This document shows positions 1 to 5,288 of a stretch of 5,288 bases of DNA, in pieces (the stretch's first letter is position 1; each line of letters opens with the position of its first letter). The notes beneath the pieces are model-generated. The model saw only the letters and a program-made list of their open reading frames with translations. It did no database searches and had not been told where the DNA came from. This DNA comes from an uncultured archaeon. Lineage in GTDB: Archaea; Thermoproteota; Nitrososphaeria; Nitrososphaerales; CALBXV01. The stretch covers positions 1 through 5,288 of the forward strand of contig CALBXV010000430.1 in the NCBI GenBank assembly GCA_937890045.1. Reading direction: 5' to 3'. The position numbers and the translations under genes are program-made.

Positions 1-817
1 TGGTTGTTACAACATCTGCGTTTGTTAAAACTAAATCTGCTGCTGTATCGGTTGCATCTGAGGCCGAAGAGGTTGCCGAACTCGCAGCAGAAGTTGCCGA
101 GGATGCAGCGGAAGTAGCCGAGGATGCAGCGGAAGTAGCCGAGGTAGTAGAAGAGGCAGCATCGACAATTAAAGTCCATTTAGCAACGTCTGTGTTGCTT
201 GAAATCGGCTGTGAGCCAGATGACGTGTGGGCTGTATTGCAAATATAAATATTGTTATTGGATGTGTCCTTGATGAGATCACGTATGGCATAGGCGGTAG
301 AGGCTGCCCAGTTACCCTGATATACACCAATCTCTTGAGTTGCCTGTAGGTCTCCAGAGGTGTCAAAGGCCAGTAGCTTACTGGCTCTCTGGGCTGCGGT
401 CTTGGTAATAGTGACCGTTCCTGCGTCCGTAACGCTCTCTGAGAACCTGAAGATGTCTCCAGTAACCGTGTTATCAACATCTTGTACCAGCATGGTCAGC
501 TTATCTAGGGCTGCCTCATGTGTCTCTGCGGGAAAGCTGTCGTTCTCTACATAATCCGTTGCCTGAGTACGGGCGATGTTACGGGCTAGGGCAACAACTT
601 CAAGATTAGCCGGGGTATTACCTGTGGTAAAAGTTACATTCCCTCCAGAGCTTTCCCCCGCCCCGCTTACTGTGTAGTGTGTCGTCAACGTTTTCAATAC
701 GTTATCAACATAGACCTTGATTTCTGAGTCTGAGAATATCTTAAAGGTATAGGCGAATACATCTGTGCTACCATTAGCTGTATAGCTTACCCTAGAGGTA
801 GTGGTTGATATGGTCAT
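1..817 (-). CDS. Phage tail fibre protein, T7 gp17-like N-terminus (partial, C-terminus beyond left edge)
   Basis: This frame is open from an ATG at 817 to the left edge, giving 272 residues without a stop; the C-terminal receptor-binding part is outside the window. Residues 1-115 resemble the T7-type fibre attachment domain that docks fibres on the tail: a beta-rich start (SYTANGSTDVFAYTF), a KVYVDN strand, a VSGAG turn, and a helix with DYVENDSFPAETHEAALDKL. Residues 121-164 carry the RASKLLAFDTSGDLQATQEIG block that I associate with fibres of aquatic podoviruses. Residues 165-219 look like a small W/Y-rich module (GNW...Y...IYICNTAHTSSGSQP...KW), similar in pattern to carbohydrate-binding modules of the chitin-binding type. 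Residues 219-253 are Ala/Ser/Thr heptads, probably a trimeric coiled-coil spacer like that of T7 gp17. The start is fixed by a well-placed Shine-Dalgarno and by the ATGA overlap with the preceding gene. Fibre assignment is strong; the receptor cannot be told. Confidence 0.88.
   Translation of the reverse strand, partial: MTISTTTSRVSYTANGSTDVFAYTFKIFSDSEIKVYVDNVLKTLTTHYTVSGAGESSGGNVTFTTGNTPANLEVVALARNIARTQATDYVENDSFPAETHEAALDKLTMLVQDVDNTVTGDIFRFSESVTDAGTVTITKTAAQRASKLLAFDTSGDLQATQEIGVYQGNWAASTAYAIRDLIKDTSNNNIYICNTAHTSSGSQPISSNTDVAKWTLIVDAASSTTSATSAASSATSAASSATSAASSATSSASDATDTAADLVLTNADVVTT
59..163 (-). repeat. 21-bp tandem repeat encoding Ala/Ser/Thr heptads in the fibre shaft
   Basis: About five consecutive 21-bp units lie here in the fibre reading frame. 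Two (101-121 and 122-142) are identical; the units at 80-100, 59-79 and 143-163 are diverged. Each unit encodes one heptad of the form S-A-T-S-A-A-S (fibre residues about 219-253), and a looser heptad (ATDTAAD) continues to the left. Alanine at regular heptad positions with small polar residues between suggests a thin alpha-helical coiled coil. The repeat is in frame, so unit gain or loss would change shaft length without breaking the gene. Confidence 0.85.
814..817 (-). other. ATGA stop/start overlap, internal protein gene to fibre gene
   Basis: On the minus strand the last codons of the large gene read GGT AAC AAA TGA, and the ATG of the fibre gene uses the final A of the AAA codon plus TG of the stop. 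This four-base ATGA overlap is a common arrangement for translational coupling by terminating ribosomes. It indicates that fibre translation follows that of the large internal protein on the same transcript. Confidence 0.85.
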
Positions 818-3800
818 TTGTTACCCTCTAATTTAGCTGAATAGAGATCACGGGCTTTCATGGCACGCCCGAAAAGATCATATTTATGGACAACTTGGTT
901 CCGGGCTAACGTCTTAAAGGAGTTATATATATTGGTCATTATTTCTCGTCGGTCATTCATTCGCCCATCAGCGCTGGCAGGGGCTTTTATATAAAACTCT
1001 GATTTCCTTGCCCTACGCCATTCCTCTAGTAGAGTGCGCCCACGATTATTTTTAATAGAAGGAATGAGCTTCGTAAACTCATCGTACTCGTAAGGATTCA
1101 TTCGTACCGAATGTCCCCCTACTCCGACGTTTACTATATCAGAAGGGGGAGATAAGTCTAGCTGTAATTGCCCACGCTTAACTATATTACCTTTCATATC
1201 AACTTCTTTGTCCTCCCCTGCACCGAAAATGTGGCGTAGGGTATCATCTGTCTCAACCTTTTTGAATGAAAGGAATGAAATCATAGGATTGGTGAGGAAT
1301 CCCGGTAATCCTGTATCTGGCCCCTTATCATGCTTGACTGTACTACCTATGATATTTCTTCTCTTGGGCACCAAATCAGAATGACTAGGCGATACAGCTA
1401 ATAACTTGGCGACTACTCCACTCCAATCCATTGGCATAGCCTCTGTACTACTCCCCGCAGTCATCTTATAAGTTTTAAGCTCTGGGGCTTCAGGGTCTTT
1501 AACCTTTTCGTAGGCCCGTAATATCGAGGGCTGCATCGTACCCACAATAGACTTAACGGCCCTCGCCCAATCTCTACCTTCCATGCGATCATCTGCTACA
1601 ACTCCAAGTAACTTATGAAAATTAGGTGCCCAAGTACCGCTGATTAGATGCTTCTGAACTGAGCTTGCTCCCTGCCAAACCAGATCAGTCCACATCTCTG
1701 GGTCATCTGGGTGTGCGTCCATAATAGATGCGACATCAGCGCCCATAGCCAAGAGATTAGAGTAGGGGGCAAATCGTGAAATATCCATCCAGTATTCATC
1801 GCTATTGCCTACAGCGAAGGGCCGAATCTTAACTGATATCTCTTGATCGATACCTATTTCCTCACGATTTTTACGTTCCCAGTATTTCCGTGATCCCGTT
1901 CCGGTCATCGTGCCCTGATTATACATATGCGCCCCCCAGAACATTAACATACTGCCGTAGGCCATACGTCCCATTTCCAGCATTCTCTCAGAGCCACCAT
2001 TTTTAAAACTTTGGTTGCCGATAAAACCCATAGGAGAATGGCGTACCATCAACTTGGGGATGTTTGTTAGAACCTTTACAAAGGGTACCATTAGCTTAAT
2101 GGATGGGTGCATCTGGGTGATACCCGTAATCCTTGAAACAATATCACCCGTATTCTGCTGGAATGTCATCAGGTTGGCAAAGTCTTTGCCTTGCTCATGG
2201 AATCCCCCTAGACGATCCTGAAACATCTTGGGGTTGTCTATAATATCTTTATAAAGCTGGTTGCTTGGTGTCCAGCCCCTTGAGTTCTTGAAAGCATATT
2301 TCCATGCCTTGCTATGCAGTTGCATTTCATAGGAAATGGACTTAACAAACTCATCTTCAAGTAGCAAGAATCTCCCCGGTAATCGGTTAAGAGTACCCAT
2401 GAAGTCTAATCCTAGACCTATAGCAGTACCCTCGGCCCCACCAATGCCCTCTCCAAAATGTTTTGCAGCCCAATGCTTCGCTGAATAATTCTCAATCTTA
2501 GCTCCCTTGGTAATCAACTGCTCGTTTGTTATCCCGGCTCTAAGCGAAAGTCTAAAGGATCGTGACAAGCCCTGTATCAAGCCATACATAGAGCCAAACG
2601 CTTCCCTAAATAATACCTTGTCTGAGGCTTTGCTTGCCATGAAGGGTATCTTTGAGATCGCAGCAGCCGTAAACTGGGAGCCTACATGGGAGACAAGATT
2701 GCCTACCCCTGTAGCTACATTCAGGGCGTGTGTTGCAGGGTTGCTTAAAAGCCCCTGATTGATCCATGCCTCTATAAACTTATTCCAGTTACTACCCTCC
2801 CCCATACCCTCAACCATAGCGTTGCCCATAGCCTGTGCGCCACGTTGCTCGTATGATTGAAGTAACATAGAAGCCATACGGTCTATATCAGTAGACCCAT
2901 ATTGCCCTGTCCTGAGAGCGTGAACCCATTCTGACTTGGGGAACAAGTCTTGGCTGATTGTCTTATTGAGAAGGTCTTTTTTTACAGCTTTAAAGGCGTG
3001 CATACTACGACTTGTTGTAGTCCCCGCCTCTTTAAGAAATGAAAAGGCATCAACCTTGTTAATCGTAGTACGAACAAAATTGCGTATAGCCTCTTGGTAA
3101 CGAGGATCGCCTGACTTTAGGGATTTAAGAAACTTCATTGCTGCTAAATTCTCATAATGAGAAGACCGAGCCAACAATCCGAACGCATGAACCTGAGCAT
3201 CATTCAATCCTAGATTCTTAGGAAGGAATCGAATTGTATCTATGTCTAACCCAGCGTCTATATACATCGCACCTTCTCTTTTACCTATCTCAGCGGTGCG
3301 GGGGCCAACAACGGTTAAAGACCCTCCAGAGCGAACATTCTCATGGGTTGTACGTTCTGCCGATTTAAGATTTTTATTAACCTGCTCGGCTATATCCTCA
3401 GCCAGCCATACCTTTTCTTCAAAGTCAGTAGCCTCTATAAATTTCTTAGCTAAATCAGGATTAGATTCTAACGCTTCTAGCGTAGCTTTTGGGCCACCCC
3501 TAGTAACCTGTAAATTTAATACTTCTTTAGGAACAATAAATTTTAAGACCTTTTCTCGCTCTCTCGCTAAGATATGATTCGGATCATCTACCACCGAATG
3601 CACACCATCATCACTTATGTCTAATATTTTCTTACCTCGCCTCCCCGTTTTCCACCGCTTCCCTGCCTCAACTGCCGTCTTTCCACGCTGCACCTCTAAT
3701 AGCGTAGCCAATTTCTCTGTCATGCTTGGTATCTTTCCAGCTATGGCTTTAGCTGCTGGCAAGATTGCAAGATCAGCAAAACCGGAGAAGAAACCTTCCT

Positions 3801-4554
3801 GTAACGCATTACGTAAGCGATTCAATCCCTCTGGGTCATTTGGGTCAGTAGCCCAAAACTCTCCTATAGCCCCACCTAAAGCGTTGTCCATATTCACTAG
3901 ATCGTTACCAAGATTTTCATGGTGCGGAGAGAAGGCTGTACCCCCTGCCATAGTAGAAGCCATCATATTAGAGGTGATCTTACTTTTAGATAGAGCTTGT
4001 CCTGCCTTCCTCGTAAGGCCAGTTGCCTGTAATCCCTTGGAGAGTAGTCCAATACCCCTAGTCCACGGCAGCCAGCCAATCATAAATTGACCGATACTAC
4101 GTGCTGTTTTTCCTGCCACACCACGTCGCTCTAAGCTGTCCATATATTTAGAGATTGCTCTTGCTTCATATTCTGGGGTGCCAAATAAATTCAGGGCTTT
4201 AGAAGCTGATACCGCTAATTCATCTATACCGTAACCAACACCAGCATATAATCCAACGGCAGCATCAGATGCACCGTCTAGGAAACTGCCCAGCAAACCT
4301 CGTTCTTTCGCCTCCTGCGGAGTGGGCTTCTTAACTTGAAGGCTTTCCGGGGTGCGCATTTGAGGGTAGTCGTGATTATTCCACGATAAGTAAGCAGCTT
4401 CTCCGATAGCCTTATCGTACTGCCCCCTCATCTGTAGATGCTCCGCATTAAGCGTTTGACCAAATTTCTCTGCCAAATTAGCATCCTTGAACATGGGAAT
4501 CTCAGCCATGTACTTGTTATATAGTCTTTGTCGTTCGATTTCTTCTGGTGTCAT
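814..4554 (-). CDS. Large internal virion / DNA-ejection protein (T7 gp16-position)
   Basis: This complete 1246-residue protein lies directly upstream of the fibre gene, the place of T7 gene 16, whose 1318-residue product is ejected into the host to form part of the DNA-transfer conduit. Several blocks match patterns I know from giant phage internal proteins: residues 205-252 (GTAFSPHHENLGNDL, then WATDPNDPEGLNRLRNAL, before a Gly/Phe-rich stretch); 599-620 (NQGLLSNPATHALNVATGVG); 724-750 (RLPGRFLLLEDEFVKSISYE, then LHSKAW); 797-845 (TFQQNTGD, MVPFVKVLTNIPKLMVRHSP); and 921-946 (YWMDISRFAPYSNLLAMGAD). Segments rich in Gly and hydrophobic residues near 86-112, 151-172, 253-273 and 862-882 could contact membrane. 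There is no signal peptide and no visible lysozyme motif, unlike the T7 gp16 N-terminus. The start follows a good Shine-Dalgarno and abuts the previous stop codon. Ejection-protein class is likely; exact gp16 homology is inferred from size, position and these blocks. Confidence 0.82.
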   Translation of the reverse strand: MTPEEIERQRLYNKYMAEIPMFKDANLAEKFGQTLNAEHLQMRGQYDKAIGEAAYLSWNNHDYPQMRTPESLQVKKPTPQEAKERGLLGSFLDGASDAAVGLYAGVGYGIDELAVSASKALNLFGTPEYEARAISKYMDSLERRGVAGKTARSIGQFMIGWLPWTRGIGLLSKGLQATGLTRKAGQALSKSKITSNMMASTMAGGTAFSPHHENLGNDLVNMDNALGGAIGEFWATDPNDPEGLNRLRNALQEGFFSGFADLAILPAAKAIAGKIPSMTEKLATLLEVQRGKTAVEAGKRWKTGRRGKKILDISDDGVHSVVDDPNHILAREREKVLKFIVPKEVLNLQVTRGGPKATLEALESNPDLAKKFIEATDFEEKVWLAEDIAEQVNKNLKSAERTTHENVRSGGSLTVVGPRTAEIGKREGAMYIDAGLDIDTIRFLPKNLGLNDAQVHAFGLLARSSHYENLAAMKFLKSLKSGDPRYQEAIRNFVRTTINKVDAFSFLKEAGTTTSRSMHAFKAVKKDLLNKTISQDLFPKSEWVHALRTGQYGSTDIDRMASMLLQSYEQRGAQAMGNAMVEGMGEGSNWNKFIEAWINQGLLSNPATHALNVATGVGNLVSHVGSQFTAAAISKIPFMASKASDKVLFREAFGSMYGLIQGLSRSFRLSLRAGITNEQLITKGAKIENYSAKHWAAKHFGEGIGGAEGTAIGLGLDFMGTLNRLPGRFLLLEDEFVKSISYEMQLHSKAWKYAFKNSRGWTPSNQLYKDIIDNPKMFQDRLGGFHEQGKDFANLMTFQQNTGDIVSRITGITQMHPSIKLMVPFVKVLTNIPKLMVRHSPMGFIGNQSFKNGGSERMLEMGRMAYGSMLMFWGAHMYNQGTMTGTGSRKYWERKNREEIGIDQEISVKIRPFAVGNSDEYWMDISRFAPYSNLLAMGADVASIMDAHPDDPEMWTDLVWQGASSVQKHLISGTWAPNFHKLLGVVADDRMEGRDWARAVKSIVGTMQPSILRAYEKVKDPEAPELKTYKMTAGSSTEAMPMDWSGVVAKLLAVSPSHSDLVPKRRNIIGSTVKHDKGPDTGLPGFLTNPMISFLSFKKVETDDTLRHIFGAGEDKEVDMKGNIVKRGQLQLDLSPPSDIVNVGVGGHSVRMNPYEYDEFTKLIPSIKNNRGRTLLEEWRRARKSEFYIKAPASADGRMNDRREIMTNIYNSFKTLARNQVVHKYDLFGRAMKARDLYSAKLEGNK
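824..828 (-). promoter_or_regulatory. Ribosome binding site of the fibre gene
   Basis: The minus strand reads TTAGAGGGTAACAAATG. GAGGG lies six bases before the ATG at 817, a normal Shine-Dalgarno distance, and sits inside the last codons of the upstream gene. It supports this ATG as the fibre start rather than an internal Met. Confidence 0.7.
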
Positions 4555-5288
4555 TTAGACAGCCTCCCATTCCTCCGACTCTACTACTTTACCTAAATTC
4601 TTTTTATTGATTTCGCCTTTAGCCAGCTTATCTTTCTCGTATGCCTTTAAAGTGGGGATCTTCTTAAACTCTTTAGCCGACAAACCAAAGTCTTTGGCTG
4701 TGCCTAGCTCTGCCCGTAATGATGCCCCCTTACCCATACCTGCACCAAATGCCTCGTTTAGACGGTGACCAAGGCCATAGATAGAAAAACCCTTATCTTG
4801 TATTTCTTCAAGAATGAACTTCAGTCTCTCTTTAACGCTCCTTTGATCTAATGGCTTTCCACCTGTATATTTATCACTACTCTTTAAAAATCTCTGATCT
4901 GCGAAATTCACCTCATCTGCAACATACAATTTACCTTTATGCCTAATAACACGCCCCTCACCAATAGTCATCTTGGCGTTATACGCAGGGTCAGTCCACC
5001 GAATATCACTTGCACCCATCTGGTAAGATAAGTTCTTGCCACCCTCCTTATCGTAGTCTGAATAAGAAAATTTATAGCTGCCTGTTCTACGACCTCTTTC
5101 AATAGCAATCTTAGCAACCCTCCGCACCTCAACTTGCTCATCTGCCTTAAATTGCTTCATGGTACGAATACCATCAAAGCCGAATAGATTTTCCCTAGCT
5201 GACTTAACCATTGTTGGCTCTAGGGATGTACTGGCCTTGGATTTACTAGAGAAGAAACCATCAAAAAAACCAGCCTCTTTCTCAGGTT
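4555..5288 (-). CDS. Putative phage virion-associated protein, C-terminal part (N-terminus beyond right edge)
   Basis: The frame ends with TAA at 4557-4555 and stays open to the right edge, so about 243 residues are visible. The first ATG (5211) has only a weak GAG upstream, and the 25 codons before it (GFFDGFFSSKSKAST...) are uninterrupted, so this is probably the tail of a longer protein. I do not recognise the family with confidence. Numbering from Met 5211, visible parts are a basic helix (18-43), a beta-rich section with SYSDYDKEGGKN (49-60), a strand-turn-strand TIGEGRVIRHKGKLYVADEVNF (82-103), a helix (124-139), IYGLGHRLNEAFGAG (144-158), RAELG (166-170), and a Lys-rich, finally acidic tail (VESEEWEAV). 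The 82-170 layout resembles an uncharacterised C-terminal module I associate with other phage virion proteins. Position before the gp16-like gene suggests a second internal or ejected protein, roughly the place of T7 gp15. No enzyme motif is clear. Confidence 0.6.
   Translation of the reverse strand, partial: PEKEAGFFDGFFSSKSKASTSLEPTMVKSARENLFGFDGIRTMKQFKADEQVEVRRVAKIAIERGRRTGSYKFSYSDYDKEGGKNLSYQMGASDIRWTDPAYNAKMTIGEGRVIRHKGKLYVADEVNFADQRFLKSSDKYTGGKPLDQRSVKERLKFILEEIQDKGFSIYGLGHRLNEAFGAGMGKGASLRAELGTAKDFGLSAKEFKKIPTLKAYEKDKLAKGEINKKNLGKVVESEEWEAV
4563..4568 (-). promoter_or_regulatory. Ribosome binding site of the large internal protein gene
   Basis: The minus strand reads GGGAGG, then eight bases, then the ATG at 4554. 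This is a near-consensus Shine-Dalgarno lying within the final codons of the upstream gene, whose TAA immediately precedes the ATG. It fixes the start and suggests coupled translation of the two genes. Confidence 0.8.

Noticed and set aside
38..163. Short regular repeats resembling a CRISPR array
   Set aside because: The units are contiguous 21-bp tandem copies with no spacers, and are explained by in-frame heptads of the fibre protein.
169..480. 103-residue open frame on the minus strand
   Set aside because: It lies in an alternative frame within the fibre gene, whose own frame is open through the whole region with clear fibre motifs; the translation is Arg/Pro/Leu-rich and has no family pattern.
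1..817. Diversity-generating retroelement variable region in the fibre
   Set aside because: No template repeat or reverse transcriptase is in the window, and the fibre C-terminus, where a variable region would lie, is outside it.
2977..2983. A7 run on the minus strand (codons GTA AAA AAA), in phase for -1 slippage
   Set aside because: A -1 shift leads to TAA within a few codons, there is no evident downstream stimulatory structure, and Lys-Lys in AT-rich sequence explains it.
3617..4090. 157-residue open frame on the plus strand, and similar antisense frames at 360-554, 2015-2221, 2507-2758 and 3242-3577
   Set aside because: All lie opposite the minus-strand fibre or large-protein genes. 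Their translations have shadow-type composition, and I saw no family motif in any of them.
5263..5269. T7 run on the minus strand, in phase for a -1 slippery heptamer (T TTT TTT) or a terminator U-tract
   Set aside because: A -1 shift would meet TGA at once and a +1 shift would reach TAG after about 13 codons. No stable hairpin precedes the run, and the zero frame reads through smoothly.

Overview
The window is a compact stretch of a tailed-phage (or prophage) virion-structural module, with all recognisable genes on the minus strand. The C-terminal part of a virion-associated protein (open at the right edge, about 4555-5288) is followed by a 1246-residue large internal virion / DNA-ejection protein (814-4554). 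This is followed by the N-terminal 272 residues of a tail fibre protein (1-817, open at the left edge). The order 'virion protein, very large internal protein, tail fibre' matches genes 15-16-17 of T7-like short-tailed phages. The fibre begins with a T7-gp17-type attachment domain, so an uncultured podovirus of bacteria, probably aquatic, is the best reading. The habitat is an inference from general resemblance to fibres of aquatic phages. No polymerase, terminase, capsid or integrase gene is present to fix taxonomy, and neither host nor lytic/temperate lifestyle can be read from this segment.

The three genes are packed with no intergenic space. The TAA of the right-hand gene abuts the ATG of the large gene. 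The TGA of the large gene overlaps the ATG of the fibre gene as ATGA. Each of these two starts has a purine-rich Shine-Dalgarno sequence inside the preceding gene. They are therefore very likely co-transcribed right to left and translationally coupled, with no room for an intergenic promoter or terminator.

In the expected life cycle the fibre contacts the host surface, and the internal proteins are then ejected to help carry DNA across the envelope. The large protein has several sequence blocks typical of giant phage internal proteins, but I see no lysozyme or transglycosylase motif of the kind at the N-terminus of T7 gp16. The upstream partial protein is not confidently recognised. The left edge holds a 21-bp tandem repeat encoding Ala/Ser/Thr heptads in the fibre shaft.

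No RNA genes, CRISPR, insertion sequences, attachment sites or plus-strand genes are supportable. This looks like an ordinary structural module; the points worth a second look are domain-level oddities and not a new system.
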